Positions 17,916-27,690 of a DNA stretch of 64,000 bases are shown piece by piece. The stretch is from Serratia plymuthica (lineage in GTDB: Bacteria; Pseudomonadota; Gammaproteobacteria; Enterobacterales; Enterobacteriaceae): the NCBI RefSeq assembly GCF_018336935.1, contig NZ_CP068771.1, positions 744,001-808,000 on the forward strand, given 5' to 3'. The translations under genes were made by a program, and so were the position numbers. How positions within the stretch are numbered: position 1 is the first letter of the stretch; every line of letters begins with the position of its first letter. The notes beneath the pieces were generated by a model. The model searched no databases and was not told where the DNA came from. It saw nothing but the letters and a program-made list of their open reading frames with translations.

Positions 17916-18830
17916 ATGGCAATTTCCGCACAGGTCAGAGACGCCGGATTTGAGGCGTGGTTGGGGAAAATCAATTCCGCCTGCGGCCGGTTTTGCGCCA
18001 AGACGCTGGGGCCGGGCTTTAGCGGTGCGATACAGGAGTTTCGTACGCACGCGCTGCGCCTGAGCGTGGTGGATGCCGCCCAAACCCGGTTGTATCGTAC
18101 GCCGCAGGAGATTGCCCGCAGCGACGGTTCGCACTTTTTTACCGTATTTCAATTGCGTGGCAGCGCATTGATGGAGCAAGACGACCGGCAGGCCGTGTTG
18201 TCCGCCGGTGACATCACGTTAATCGACGCTGCACGGCCCAGCAGCTTTACCTTTCAACAAGACTCTCGCCAAATTTCCTTACTGATGCCGCGCAGCTATA
18301 TCGAACGGCCTCTGGGTGGCACCGACTTGCCGTGCGCGCGGCGGATCGAGGCGGAAAACAGCGTGGTGCGGCTCAGCCGTCAACTGATATTGGGCTGCAT
18401 GCAGGACCCGCAGATGAGCGCCGCAGAGAGCGAGGCGATCCTGAACGCGGTGGCTACGTTGCTGCGCCCGGCGCTAATCGACCCTGACGTGGCGTTCGAA
18501 GCGCAGCCGCAGCTCTTCGCCCGCTCGCTGGCATTTATTGATTCGCATATTCAGTCGGAACAGTTGCGCCCAGAGTGGATCGCCGGGGAGCTTGGCGTTT
18601 CGGTACGCAGCCTGTATCGGATGTTCGCCCGTCAGGGGCTGGTGGTGGCCCAGTACATCAAGAACCGCCGTCTGGATTTGTGCGCGCAAGCCTTGCGCAG
18701 CGCGCCGGGGCGGCAAAAACTGGCTACGGTCGGCTATGACTGGGGTTTTACCGATCACAGCCACTTTTCTACCGCCTTCAAAGCCCGCTTTGGCGTCTCG
18801 CCGAGCGAATACCGCAAGCAGTATCAGTAG
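17916..18830 (+). CDS. feaR: FeaR, AraC-family activator of aromatic amine catabolism
   Basis: 304 residues: an N-terminal sensing domain and a C-terminal AraC double helix-turn-helix (about 205-302) ending GFTDHSHFSTAFKARFGVSP. In E. coli FeaR activates feaB and the amine oxidase gene tynA. Identity rests on the whole-protein likeness to FeaR and on feaB lying convergent 35 bp away. The ATG at 17916 was chosen because AAGGGGA lies six bases upstream; an upstream frame start at 17835 lacks one. No tynA is in the window. Confidence 0.88.
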   Translation: MAISAQVRDAGFEAWLGKINSACGRFCAKTLGPGFSGAIQEFRTHALRLSVVDAAQTRLYRTPQEIARSDGSHFFTVFQLRGSALMEQDDRQAVLSAGDITLIDAARPSSFTFQQDSRQISLLMPRSYIERPLGGTDLPCARRIEAENSVVRLSRQLILGCMQDPQMSAAESEAILNAVATLLRPALIDPDVAFEAQPQLFARSLAFIDSHIQSEQLRPEWIAGELGVSVRSLYRMFARQGLVVAQYIKNRRLDLCAQALRSAPGRQKLATVGYDWGFTDHSHFSTAFKARFGVSPSEYRKQYQ

Positions 18831-18865
18831 CGCCGCAGGCGGCGCCCTGATGATTTAGCCGATTC

Positions 18866-20365
18866 TCAATAGCGAATGCACACCGATTTGGTTTCGGTAT
18901 AGGCGTCCAGCCAGTCGGGGCCGAAGTCGCGGCCGCTGCCGGACTGTTTGAAGCCGCCGAACGGCATGTTGGCGTCGATCAAGGTATGCGTATTGACCCA
19001 CACCGTGCCGGCCTGAATGCGCGGCGTCAAAGCCATCGCCTGTTGCAGGCTGGTGGTCCACAGGCTGGCGGTCAGGCCGTAGTCGGTGTCGTTGGCTTTG
19101 CTCAGCGCCTCTTCGGCGTCCGCGACCCGGATCAGGTTGACTACCGGGCCAAACACTTCTTCACGCGTCAGGTTCAGCTTGTCGTCCGGGTTAATCACCA
19201 GCGTCGGCGGAATGTAAAATCCTTGCGGATCCGGCCCGGCTGCGCCGCTGATAAGCTCTGCGTGCTTGGCTCTGGCATCATCCAGATAGGCCGCCACTTT
19301 ATTGCGGTGAGCGCTGGAGACCAGCGGGTTTATCTGTGCCGTGGCGTCCATGCCCGGCCCGACGGTCAGAGATTTCACCGCCTGCTCGAACCCGGCCACC
19401 AGCCTGTCGTAAATCGGCGCTTCGATGTAAATCCGCGAGCTGGCGGCGCACACCTGGCCCTGGTTGAGGAAACTGCCCATCATCAGGCCTTCGATCACCT
19501 GCTGCGGATCCGCATCTTTCAGCACGATGGCCGGGTTTTTACCGCCCAGCTCCAGCGTGACGCGCGTCAGGCGGTCCGCCGCGCTGCGTGCGATGCTTTT
19601 ACCGACTGGGGTGGAGCCGGTAAAGCTCACTTTGGCGATCAGCGGGTGTTCGGTCAGCGCCTTGCCGCAACCTGTGCCCCGGCCGGTCACCACGTTGAAT
19701 ACGCCCGGCGGAACGCCGGCCTCGGTGGCCAGTTCGGCCATGCGCAGCAGGGTAAGCGGGGTGGTTTCAGACGGTTTGATCACGATCGAACAGCCCGCCG
19801 CCAGCGCCGGCATCACCTTCCACATGCCGATCATCAGCGGGAAGTTCCACGGCACTATGCCGGCCACCACGCCAATCGGCTCTTTACGGGTATAAACCTG
19901 ATATTTTGCGCCTGGCGGCATCGGGATCGACACATCCAGGGTCTGGCCGACAATCTTGGTGGTCAGCCCGGCGGTATAGCGCATCCAGTTCAGCGTGCAG
20001 CCCACTTCAAAGGCGCGGGCGATATTGATCGATTTGCCCTGTTCCAGCGTTTCCAACTGGGCCAATTCTTCGGCGTGTTGTTCAACCAGATCGGCATAGC
20101 GCAGCAAAATACGCTCGCGTTCTGCCGGCAGGCGCTGTGCCCAAACGCCGGTGGTGAAGGCTTTATGGGCCGATTGCACCGCACGGGCTACGTCCTGCGC
20201 GTTGGCATCGGCGGTGGAGGCGATTTGCTGCCCGTCGGCGGGGTTATACACCGCCAACCGGTCATCGGCGCTGGATTCGCACCATTGGCCGTCGATATAC
20301 AGCCTGTGTTGACGATCGAGAAAACGCGAAACGCTGTCCATCACTGCTTGGGTATTGTCAGGCAT
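18866..20365 (-). CDS. feaB: Phenylacetaldehyde dehydrogenase FeaB
   Basis: 499-residue NAD-dependent aldehyde dehydrogenase that oxidises phenylacetaldehyde (and related aryl acetaldehydes) to phenylacetate. Seen in order: the PWNFPLMI segment, GSTPVGKSI of the nucleotide fold, catalytic Glu in LELGGKNP, nucleophilic Cys in GQVCAASSR, and EEVFGPVV. The start at 20365 follows AGGAGG. It converges on feaR and has two FeaR-type sites upstream. Its substrate could come from amine oxidation or from the ipdC product at 26014-27690. Confidence 0.9.
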   Translation of the reverse strand: MPDNTQAVMDSVSRFLDRQHRLYIDGQWCESSADDRLAVYNPADGQQIASTADANAQDVARAVQSAHKAFTTGVWAQRLPAERERILLRYADLVEQHAEELAQLETLEQGKSINIARAFEVGCTLNWMRYTAGLTTKIVGQTLDVSIPMPPGAKYQVYTRKEPIGVVAGIVPWNFPLMIGMWKVMPALAAGCSIVIKPSETTPLTLLRMAELATEAGVPPGVFNVVTGRGTGCGKALTEHPLIAKVSFTGSTPVGKSIARSAADRLTRVTLELGGKNPAIVLKDADPQQVIEGLMMGSFLNQGQVCAASSRIYIEAPIYDRLVAGFEQAVKSLTVGPGMDATAQINPLVSSAHRNKVAAYLDDARAKHAELISGAAGPDPQGFYIPPTLVINPDDKLNLTREEVFGPVVNLIRVADAEEALSKANDTDYGLTASLWTTSLQQAMALTPRIQAGTVWVNTHTLIDANMPFGGFKQSGSGRDFGPDWLDAYTETKSVCIRY

Positions 20366-20437
20366 ACGCCCTCCTGTCAGACAAAAAAGGTCGCTATCGT
20401 TAACCTTCAAAGCCTACAACAGGCGGCCGGGATCGCC

Positions 20438-20474
20438 TTTTGTCTGCCTGACATTCGGTTTGTGCTGCGTGACA
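20438..20474 (-). promoter_or_regulatory. Two FeaR-type operator sites upstream of feaB
   Basis: Read on the minus strand, TGTCACGCAGCACAAA (20459-20474) and TGTCAGGCAGACAAAA (20438-20453) both fit TGNCA-N8-AAA, the FeaR site described for E. coli as I recall it. The copies are 21 bp apart, two helical turns, as expected for an AraC-family activator, and end 73 bp from the feaB start. Confidence 0.7.
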
Positions 20475-20488
20475 GTCTGCAAGAAGGC

Positions 20489-20511
20489 AACGGCTGAGAC
20501 GCTCAGCCGTT
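20489..20511 (-). terminator. leuE terminator
   Basis: A perfect 10-bp stem (20489-20498 with 20502-20511) and 3-nt loop just after the leuE stop, followed on the minus strand by a T/C-rich tract. Confidence 0.75.
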
Positions 20512-20522
20512 GCTGAACCAGA

Positions 20523-21161
20523 TTACGAACTGAGCGTCGCCAGGCGGGTGGCGAAGCCGAGGAACAGCAGGCCAATCAGGCCGTTGCCCAGTTTTGCCAA
20601 CCCTTTCTTGTGGTTAAAGAAGTGCGCCAGCATCGCGCCGGAGAAGATCAGCGTGGTCATGTAGATAAAACTGACCGACTCGAGGATCACGGCCAGGATA
20701 GTGAACGACAGGCCGGTGTGAGCATAGTTGAAATCGATAAACTGCACGAAGAACGACACATAAAACAAAATCGCCTTCGGGTTGGTCAGACTCAGCGTCA
20801 GCGATTTGCGCAGGATGCTGTGGCTGTCTTCAACCTGCTGTTGCTGCGCTGTGTTTTTCTGGATAAAGGTGGCGTAGAGGATTTTTGCGCCCAGGAACAG
20901 CAGGTAAATCGCACCGAGAAAACGCACCAGGGTAAACAGGAACGGCGTAGTGCGGATCAACGAAGCCACGCCGATATAGGCGCAGAAGATCAGGATCGCA
21001 TCGCCGATAAACACGCCCAGCGCAGCGGTATAGCCGGCGCGTACGCCGCGTGAAACCCCGGTTTTCAGTACGTACAGCGTATTCGGGCCCGGCAGGATGA
21101 TGATGAAAACCACCCCGGCCAGATAGGTCCAGAGATTCAGGACGCCAAAACTTTCTAACAC
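20523..21161 (-). CDS. leuE: Leucine efflux protein LeuE
   Basis: 212 residues, the same length as E. coli LeuE, with six hydrophobic segments and RhtB/LysE signatures: [10 protein letters not shown] near the N-terminus and [17 protein letters not shown] in the middle. It exports leucine and related amino acids across the inner membrane. The start is GTG at 21161, with GGAGAGG seven bases upstream. This gives the expected N-terminus ([13 protein letters not shown]), unlike the longer frame to 21194. Confidence 0.93.
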   Translation of the reverse strand: MLESFGVLNLWTYLAGVVFIIILPGPNTLYVLKTGVSRGVRAGYTAALGVFIGDAILIFCAYIGVASLIRTTPFLFTLVRFLGAIYLLFLGAKILYATFIQKNTAQQQQVEDSHSILRKSLTLSLTNPKAILFYVSFFVQFIDFNYAHTGLSFTILAVILESVSFIYMTTLIFSGAMLAHFFNHKKGLAKLGNGLIGLLFLGFATRLATLSS

Positions 21162-21332
21162 AATAACCTCTCCATGCGCGGAACTGACAGGCAAAAAAAC
21201 TGGCTACGCCCGTAGCCGGCCGCGATCCTAACGCTGCGCCGCTGGGTTGGCAACGTAATAAACTTCATGTTGTTTTCTGAAAATGGCGTCAGTCAGAATC
21301 TGCTGTGACTAACGCCAATCTTTTGCTCGGAA

Positions 21333-22193
21333 TTAGGGCTTACGCGCCAGCAGCGTGGCGAAACGCAGGGAAATGCGGTTGCCGGCGGCGTCGGTTTTGT
21401 GCAGTTGGCCAACGTCTTCGTTGTATTTGAGGATTTCCCAGCCCCGGTAATAGTCTTTAAGCTCCCCCGGTTTAAAGGTGAACGGGAAGGGCAGGTTGCA
21501 CGGGTAATCCGGGGTATCCATCGCCGCGACGATCAGGTTGTGGCCGCCGCTGAGGGTGCCCTTTTGCATCTCCTGCACCAGCGAGGGGATCCGCTCCCGG
21601 TTCAGGAACATGAACACCACGGTAGAAAGAATAAAATCGTATTCGCCGCTGAAAGAGTGGATGTTGAGATCCAGCGTGCCGGCGCGGATGTGCGACAGGG
21701 CTTCGCCGTCGATGATGCCGTTGAGCTTGTCAATCGACGGCGAGTGTTTGTCCCAGGCGGTGACGTCAAAGCCTTTCAGGTTGAGATAAAGCGAATTGCG
21801 CCCGCCGCCGCAGCCCAGATCCAGCGTCTTGCCGGGGGCGATTTGCCGCGCGGCTTCGATCACTTCCGAGTGGGTGCGCGTCAGCTCATACTTTTTAGCG
21901 TAGTAATCTTCCGGCGAACAGTAGAAAGCCAGTTGGCAGATCATGTCGTCCGAGAAGGAAACGATGCGGTGCCATTGCTGCGGCTCGATAAACGGCGGTT
22001 GGCTCTCGGGGCTGAACTGCCAGGTTTCGGTGGTTTCGCCCTCTTGCGTCATCAGCGCGAAGGTGAGGGCGCCGCTCAGCAAAGTAAGCCTGGCCCAGGT
22101 GCCGGCCTGGGTATTGTGTTGTTGCTGGAAGCTGGTCGGCAGCGTTGCGCTGTTCCATTGCGGCAGCGTTTTATAACAAAGCAGATCGTTCAT
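21333..22193 (-). CDS. tehB: TehB-like methyltransferase with N-terminal cupin-type domain
   Basis: 286 residues, the two-domain form known from Haemophilus TehB. Residues about 1-90 are a DUF1971-type domain ([21 protein letters not shown]). Residues about 95-286 are a SAM-dependent methyltransferase with motif [15 protein letters not shown] and STVVFMFL. TehB methylates tellurite or other soft oxyanions. AGGAGAG precedes the start. It is divergent from yaiW across 229 bp with no gene; no tehA exporter is adjacent. Confidence 0.88.
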   Translation of the reverse strand: MNDLLCYKTLPQWNSATLPTSFQQQHNTQAGTWARLTLLSGALTFALMTQEGETTETWQFSPESQPPFIEPQQWHRIVSFSDDMICQLAFYCSPEDYYAKKYELTRTHSEVIEAARQIAPGKTLDLGCGGGRNSLYLNLKGFDVTAWDKHSPSIDKLNGIIDGEALSHIRAGTLDLNIHSFSGEYDFILSTVVFMFLNRERIPSLVQEMQKGTLSGGHNLIVAAMDTPDYPCNLPFPFTFKPGELKDYYRGWEILKYNEDVGQLHKTDAAGNRISLRFATLLARKP

Positions 22194-22422
22194 GCGTCTC
22201 TCCTGAGGCAGGGCGTTGCCGGCGCGTGGCGGGCGAACAAGATGATTTTATATGTTGCATATAAAATACATGTTTATTGGCCGTTTGAAAATGCCTGCCA
22301 GGAGGAAAGGCGCGGTTTACCGCTTTGAAGCTGAGGCGATCTGATCCGCCTATTTTTAACTGGATCGCGTTCTCCGGCTGGGCTAACGTCAGTGCAGATT
22401 ATGCCAAACGATCAGGGAAAAG

Positions 22423-23538
22423 ATGTCACTTCACCGTTATATCAACTCGATGACCTTGCGTCCGTTGAGCCTGGCCGCGCTGCTGGTGCTGGCCGGTTGT
22501 ACGACGAAAACCACGACAGCGCCGGAACATCGCCCCGCCGACGTCAAGGCGCAACTGGTGCGGCTGATGCCGGCCAACGCTGCCGATCGCCAGGGCTGGG
22601 CCACCGACATCACCGCCGCCTTTGCCGCACAGGGTATAGAACCGAACACCGAAAACCTGTGTTCGGTGTTGGCGGTGACCGAGCAAGAGTCGACCTTCCA
22701 GGCCAATCCGCCGATCGCGGGGTTGCCCAACATTGCCTGGAAAGAGATCGACCGCCGCGCCGATCAGATGCATATCCCGAACTTCCTGGTGCATACCGCG
22801 CTGCTGATCAAATCGCCGAACGGCAAAAGTTACAGCGAGCGGCTGGACAAGGTGCGCACCGAGAAGGATCTGAGCGATATCTTTGATGACATGATCGATA
22901 CGGTGCCGATGGGGCAAAAGCTGTTCGGCAGCCTGAACCCGGTGCATACCGCCGGGCCGATGCAGGTGAGCATCGCTTTTGCCGAGGCGCACGCCAAAGG
23001 TTATCCGTACCCGATCGACGGCTCGATCCGCCGTGAAGTGTTCAGTCGCCGCGGCGGTATGTACTTTGGCATCGCGCACCTGTTGGGCTACCCGGCAGAC
23101 TACAGCCAGCCGATCTACCGCTTTGCCGATTTCAATGCCGGCTGGTACGCCAGCCGCAATGCGGCGTTCCAGAGTGCGGTCAGCCGGGCGAGCGGCATTC
23201 CGCTGGCGCTGGACGGCGATTTGATTAACTACGGCACCGATAAGCCCGGCTCCACCGAATTGGCGGTGCGCACGCTAGGAAAACGGTTGGATATGAGCGA
23301 TTCGGCGATTCGCGGGGCATTGGAGAAAGGGGATTTGCTCGAGTTTGCCGACACCCGCCTTTATGAGCGGGTCTATACGCTGGCGGAAAAAACGGCCGGC
23401 AAGAAACTGCCGCGCGAAATGCTGCCGGGCATTCAACTGGAAAGCCCGAAAATCACCCGTAAACTTACCACCGCCTGGTTTGCCAAGCGGGTGGATGAGC
23501 GGCGCCAGCGTTGCCTGGCGCGCGCATCGGCAGGCTAA
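22423..23538 (+). CDS. yaiW: Outer-membrane lipoprotein YaiW (DUF1615)
   Basis: 371 residues with lipobox LAGC at 23-26. The middle and C-terminus match E. coli YaiW almost word for word (SVLAVTEQESTFQ, IPNFLVHTALLIKSPNGKSY, NPVHTAGPMQVSIAFAE, FADFNAGWYASRNAAFQ, REMLPGIQLESPKITR). In E. coli yaiW is cotranscribed with sbmA and helps uptake of proline-rich peptides; sbmA is not present here. The ATG at 22423 has AGGGAAA upstream. Its stop overlaps that of the convergent GST gene by three bases. Confidence 0.9.
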   Translation: MSLHRYINSMTLRPLSLAALLVLAGCTTKTTTAPEHRPADVKAQLVRLMPANAADRQGWATDITAAFAAQGIEPNTENLCSVLAVTEQESTFQANPPIAGLPNIAWKEIDRRADQMHIPNFLVHTALLIKSPNGKSYSERLDKVRTEKDLSDIFDDMIDTVPMGQKLFGSLNPVHTAGPMQVSIAFAEAHAKGYPYPIDGSIRREVFSRRGGMYFGIAHLLGYPADYSQPIYRFADFNAGWYASRNAAFQSAVSRASGIPLALDGDLINYGTDKPGSTELAVRTLGKRLDMSDSAIRGALEKGDLLEFADTRLYERVYTLAEKTAGKKLPREMLPGIQLESPKITRKLTTAWFAKRVDERRQRCLARASAG

Positions 23539-24143
23539 ACCTGCGGGGTGCTGATAAACGCGGGGTGTTGCTCGGCTTGGGCGGTAAACGCCGCCAGCAC
23601 CGGGTGCGCCTGCGCGGTGATCCGTTCGGGCAGCATCAGTTGAGTAAAGCTCCAGGCCACCGCCACGCTGACCTCCGCGCTGCCCATGAGTTGCGGTATC
23701 GCGGCGGTTTGCGCCAGCAGTTTCTCCAGTTCGGCGTAAGCCGCCAGCAATTGGCCCTGAACGCGATCCAGCCACGGCTGATGTTGTTTCTCCTGCGGGC
23801 GCAACTGCTGTTCATAAACGATTTGCACCGTTTTTTCGCAGGCGGCCAGCGCCAGCCCGGTCAATTGCAAAGCGCGCAGCCGTGCAGGTCCGTGCGCCGG
23901 CAACAGGGCCTGGCCGGCGGGAACCAGCCCGGCGGCATACTCCAGAATGAGCGACGAATCCATCAGGATTTGATCGTCGGCCAGCACCAGGGTTGGGGCT
24001 TTCACCACCGGGTTGAGGGTTTTGAATCGTTCAAAATCGCGAAATACCGACACCGCGCGGTGTTCAAATTCGACGCCCAATAATTTCAGACAAATAGCCA
24101 CCCGGCGCACATAGGGTGAATCCAGCATGCCAATCAATTGCAT
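23535..24143 (-). CDS. Glutathione S-transferase family protein
   Basis: 202 residues: an N-terminal thioredoxin-like domain (LDSPYVRRVAICLKLLGV, then a VKAPTLVL cis-Pro loop and MDSSLILEY as the glutathione gamma-Glu site) and an all-helical C-terminal domain. It conjugates or reduces electrophiles with glutathione; the substrate is unknown. The start at 24143 has AGGAG nine bases upstream. It lies 28 bp after the alpha/beta hydrolase on the same strand, likely one operon under the divergent LysR gene. Confidence 0.85.
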   Translation of the reverse strand: MQLIGMLDSPYVRRVAICLKLLGVEFEHRAVSVFRDFERFKTLNPVVKAPTLVLADDQILMDSSLILEYAAGLVPAGQALLPAHGPARLRALQLTGLALAACEKTVQIVYEQQLRPQEKQHQPWLDRVQGQLLAAYAELEKLLAQTAAIPQLMGSAEVSVAVAWSFTQLMLPERITAQAHPVLAAFTAQAEQHPAFISTPQV

Positions 24144-24171
24144 CAGATTTTCTCCTGGGCATATTGCCCGT

Positions 24172-25017
24172 TTAAAGTGAATGTATAAATGCCACCAACC
24201 GTTGCGCCACCACCTCCGGCGCATCTTCCATGACAAAATGCCCCGCGCGCGGGATCACCTGCAGCCTGGCACCGGGAATGTCGGCCTGCAAACGGTAGGC
24301 GTAACTGACCGGTTGCCATTCATCGTTTTCGCCCCACAGGATCTGCACCGGCAGGCGCAGTTCGGGCAGGCGCTGTGCGAAATCCTCAGTATAGCGGGCG
24401 TTGTAATGGGCGATTTGCTGCTGATAGAACGCCGGTTGGCCGACCACGCCGACGATCGGCGCCAGATAGCGCTGCAATAATTCTCCCTTCATCAGCGATT
24501 TGTCGAACACCGCCATTTTCAGTTGCCGTTCCAGGGTTTGCTCATGCTGCCGCTCGTCCATCACGGCGTACTGACGATAGTTATCGCGAATGCCGCGCCA
24601 GGTGGGGGAAGGCCAGGAATCGTAGCTGCAAATATCCGCGATGCTCAGCGAGCGAAAGCGCTCCGCATGGCTAAACGCCGCACGTAATGACAGCGCGCCG
24701 CCAATATCGTGGCCAAAGACGTGGGCGGTATCCAGTTGCCAGTGATCCAGCAGGCCAATCAGCAACTCCGCCTGTGCGGCAATCGAGGTGTCTGCCGACA
24801 GCGGGCGCTCTGACGCGCCAAAACCCAGTAAATCGTAAAGGTGGACCTGAAAGCCCGCAGACGTCAGCCTGGGCAGCAGGTTACGCCAGATTATCGAGTG
24901 AGCGGGCGTACCGTGCACCAGCACCAGCGGATCGCCAGCGCCGTGCACGCCGGCGGCAATGCGATGGCCGTCGACGATAATGTGCCGATCAAGCAGGGTG
25001 GGGAAGTTGTTCATCAT
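24172..25017 (-). CDS. Alpha/beta hydrolase, haloalkane dehalogenase/epoxide hydrolase type
   Basis: 281 residues with the alpha/beta-hydrolase order: oxyanion HGTPAHSIIW, nucleophile elbow GHDIGG, ILWGENDEW carrying an acidic residue, and the C-terminal base in AGHFVMED. The elbow has Asp rather than Ser, which points to C-halogen or epoxide hydrolysis rather than ordinary esterase action. The start is ATG at 25017 (25014 also possible) after GGAGAG. It is followed by a GST gene and divergent from a LysR regulator, a detoxification-like set. Confidence 0.82.
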   Translation of the reverse strand: MMNNFPTLLDRHIIVDGHRIAAGVHGAGDPLVLVHGTPAHSIIWRNLLPRLTSAGFQVHLYDLLGFGASERPLSADTSIAAQAELLIGLLDHWQLDTAHVFGHDIGGALSLRAAFSHAERFRSLSIADICSYDSWPSPTWRGIRDNYRQYAVMDERQHEQTLERQLKMAVFDKSLMKGELLQRYLAPIVGVVGQPAFYQQQIAHYNARYTEDFAQRLPELRLPVQILWGENDEWQPVSYAYRLQADIPGARLQVIPRAGHFVMEDAPEVVAQRLVAFIHSL

Positions 25018-25118
25018 GATCTCTCCATGAGGTGGCCGTACCCAAGCTACCCATTCTCTTTTCATGACGCCAATGACAAGTTATGGTGAGTCAATCCCAT
25101 TTTTGTCATGGTGCGCAG

Positions 25119-25991
25119 ATGACCCCGCGTTTATCCATCGATGCATTACGGGCGCTGCAAAGCGTCATTGATACCGGCAGCATGACGCGCGCCGCGCAAC
25201 AGCTTAATCTCAGCCAGTCGGCGGTGAGCTGGAAAATCAAACGGCTGGAGGAACAGCTGGGCCGCATTCTGATCGATCGTCAGGGCGGCGTGTTGACCGC
25301 CACCGCCGACGGCGAGGCGCTGCTGCTGCATGGACGGCGCATTTTGCAGGCTCACGATCGGGCGCTGGCTCACTTTTCGCCCTCGTCATTGCGGGGCGTG
25401 GTGCGTTTTGGCGCCACGGAACAGATGCCGCTGGCCCAACTCGCCGCTTTGCTGACGGCATTTACCCATCAGCATCCGCAGGTTGACGTGCAGTTGGTGA
25501 TTGAACAAAGCCAGGTATTGCGTGCTGCTCTCGCGAAAGGGGATCTCGATCTGGTGCTGCATCAGCAGTTCCGCGATGCCCTGAGCGCCGAGGATGTGGC
25601 GCTGGAAAGCGAACGCATTCACTGGTGCGTCCCGCCTGGGTGGCATTATCAGCCGGGCGAAAGAGTGAAGCTGGTGAGCTACGGGCCGGACTGTTTTTAC
25701 CGCGGTCTGGCGGAGGATCGCCTGAGCGCGGCGGGCATCGATTACCGGGTCTGCGTCGAGTGCCCCTCGATAGCCGGCATGCTGGTGGCCATTTCTGCGG
25801 GAATGGGGATTGGCCTGCTCAGCCAGCAATGTCTCGATCGCCGGGTGCAGGTCGATGCCGGGTTTGAACGCAGCATGCCGCTGCCCGAAGTGGTGAATGC
25901 GTTGCGTCTGGGCGCCAAGCGGCATCATCCGCTGCTGCAAAGGCTGCAACAGCGGATCGTACAGGCGTTGGGGAAAACGGCCGCTTGCTGA
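25119..25991 (+). CDS. LysR-family regulator divergent from hydrolase/GST unit
   Basis: 290 residues: N-terminal winged helix-turn-helix (ALRALQSVIDTGSMTRAAQQLNLSQSAVSWKI) and a LysR co-inducer domain from about residue 90. The ATG at 25119 is preferred because the family's HTH begins seven residues later; 25083 is an in-frame alternative and neither has a strong ribosome site. LysR proteins usually control the divergent gene, so the 24172-25017 hydrolase is the likely target, though only about 100 bp separates them. Confidence 0.87.
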   Translation: MTPRLSIDALRALQSVIDTGSMTRAAQQLNLSQSAVSWKIKRLEEQLGRILIDRQGGVLTATADGEALLLHGRRILQAHDRALAHFSPSSLRGVVRFGATEQMPLAQLAALLTAFTHQHPQVDVQLVIEQSQVLRAALAKGDLDLVLHQQFRDALSAEDVALESERIHWCVPPGWHYQPGERVKLVSYGPDCFYRGLAEDRLSAAGIDYRVCVECPSIAGMLVAISAGMGIGLLSQQCLDRRVQVDAGFERSMPLPEVVNALRLGAKRHHPLLQRLQQRIVQALGKTAAC

Positions 25992-26013
25992 GAAGCGGCG
26001 GGTAACGGCGCGG

Positions 26014-27690
26014 TTATGCGCGGCGCGGGTTGGTCAGGCCGAAGTTGAAGTTATTGCAGCGGTTGCAGAACTCTTTCATCACCGGCGGGGTATCCATCAT
26101 CGGCACCTTCACTTCGATAAAGGCCAGCCGATCCTGGCGTGAAGCCTGTTCCAGCGCCAGCTCCAGCTGTTGCGTGGTTTCGACCGCCACGCTGAACGGC
26201 GTGGCCTGGGTGTTGAGCACCGCCGGCAGCTTGGCGTAATCCCAGGGGCCAATGTCGTTGTAAGACGAATTTTCCCCGAGAATGTAGCGCTCTATGGTGT
26301 AACCGTCGTTATTAATCAGGAAAATGATGGGTTTTTGCTCATAGCGCAGCAGGGTGGAGACCTCCTGGGCGGTGAGCTGGAAGGAGCCATCGCCAATAAA
26401 CAGCAGGTGCCGACGATCTGGCGCGGCCATCATGGTGCCGAGCAGCGCCGGCAGGGTATAACCGATCGACCCCCAGATCGGCTGATTAACCACTTGCACG
26501 CCGTCCGGCATGCGCATGCCGCCAATCGCCGCCCCTGAGGTGCCGTTCTCCACCACCAGCACGTCATCCGCCCGAATAAAGCGCTGCATACGTTGCCAGA
26601 AATAGGCCTGATCGAGAGCCGCTTCGCCCGGCGTCGCCAGCCTGTGCTTCTGTTCGGGGAGCGGTGCCAGCGGCGGGGCCGTTATGCCGTTATCCAGCGC
26701 CAGCAGCGCTTGCAGCAGGTCTGCCGCCGCTACCGCCGGGTAGGAGGTATTGCCCAGCTTCAGCGAGAAAGGCTGAATATCAATCTGCGCGCCGGCGGGG
26801 ATGTGGTGCGAGAAATAACCGGTGGTGGAATCGACCAGGCGTACGCCGAAGGTCAGTACGCAGTCGGCGTTCGCCATGTGCTCATACAACTCGGGGCGCG
26901 ACAGGTCGCCGCTGTAGCCACCCATCCAACCCGCGGTGGTTTCCGGGATAATGCATTTTGCCGTCGGCATATTGGTGAGTGGGATCGCAAATTTATGGGC
27001 GACCTCGATCACTAATTGCTGTAGCTGAAAACGATCCACCATTTGGTCGACCAGAATAATCGGTTTTTTCGCCCGTTTAATGCGCGCCAACAGCGCCATC
27101 GCCGCCAGTTGGACATTATATTGGTCGCTTTGCGGTAATTGCGGTGGGGCAATGGTCTGGGCTATTTCAATTTCGACATCGCAAATATCGGAAGGCAACT
27201 GTAAATAAACCGGTTTCTTTTCCGTCCAGGCGCGGGAAATAACGCGCGGAATTTCAACCGCCGCATTTTCCGGCGTGATTAACGCTTGGGCGACGGTGAA
27301 CTGTTTAAAACAGTTCATGACGTTATCAAAGTTACCGTCCGCCAGCGTATGGTGCAGCAACTCATGGTTTTTCATCGCATGCAGCGGCGGGGTGCCGGAC
27401 AGGCAGATCACCGGTGCGGATTCGGCATAGGCGCCGGCAATGCCGGACAGCGCGGCCAGATCGCCCACGCCGTAGGTCGTGATTAGCGCCCCGGCGCCTT
27501 TTAGGCGCGCATAGCCGTCGGCGGCATAGGAGGCGTTCAGTTCGTTGCAATTACCGATAAACTCAAGATCGCCCTCCTGTTCAATCAATTCCAGCAGCGC
27601 CAGGTTATAATCACCGGGCACGCCATAGATACGATCGATGCTCAGGGTACGGAGCTGTTGCAGAATAAAGGCTCCAATCGTGATTTTCAT
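26014..27690 (-). CDS. ipdC: Indolepyruvate/phenylpyruvate decarboxylase
   Basis: 558-residue thiamin-diphosphate enzyme of the 2-keto-acid decarboxylase group. Seen: N-terminal YGVPGDYNLALLE with the catalytic Glu region (FIGNCNELNASYAADGYAR), active-site HH (ELLHHTL), and the ThDP/Mg motif starting GDGSFQLTAQE and ending in INNDGY. It makes indole-3- or phenylacetaldehyde from the aromatic 2-keto acid, a step toward auxin or phenylacetate; FeaB at 18866 could oxidise the product. GGAGAAGC precedes the start. General 2-keto-acid decarboxylase activity cannot be excluded. Confidence 0.88.
   Translation of the reverse strand: MKITIGAFILQQLRTLSIDRIYGVPGDYNLALLELIEQEGDLEFIGNCNELNASYAADGYARLKGAGALITTYGVGDLAALSGIAGAYAESAPVICLSGTPPLHAMKNHELLHHTLADGNFDNVMNCFKQFTVAQALITPENAAVEIPRVISRAWTEKKPVYLQLPSDICDVEIEIAQTIAPPQLPQSDQYNVQLAAMALLARIKRAKKPIILVDQMVDRFQLQQLVIEVAHKFAIPLTNMPTAKCIIPETTAGWMGGYSGDLSRPELYEHMANADCVLTFGVRLVDSTTGYFSHHIPAGAQIDIQPFSLKLGNTSYPAVAAADLLQALLALDNGITAPPLAPLPEQKHRLATPGEAALDQAYFWQRMQRFIRADDVLVVENGTSGAAIGGMRMPDGVQVVNQPIWGSIGYTLPALLGTMMAAPDRRHLLFIGDGSFQLTAQEVSTLLRYEQKPIIFLINNDGYTIERYILGENSSYNDIGPWDYAKLPAVLNTQATPFSVAVETTQQLELALEQASRQDRLAFIEVKVPMMDTPPVMKEFCNRCNNFNFGLTNPRRA

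Noticed and set aside
18986..20497. A 503-codon open frame antisense to feaB
   Set aside because: Same reason; feaB is unmistakable on the other strand.
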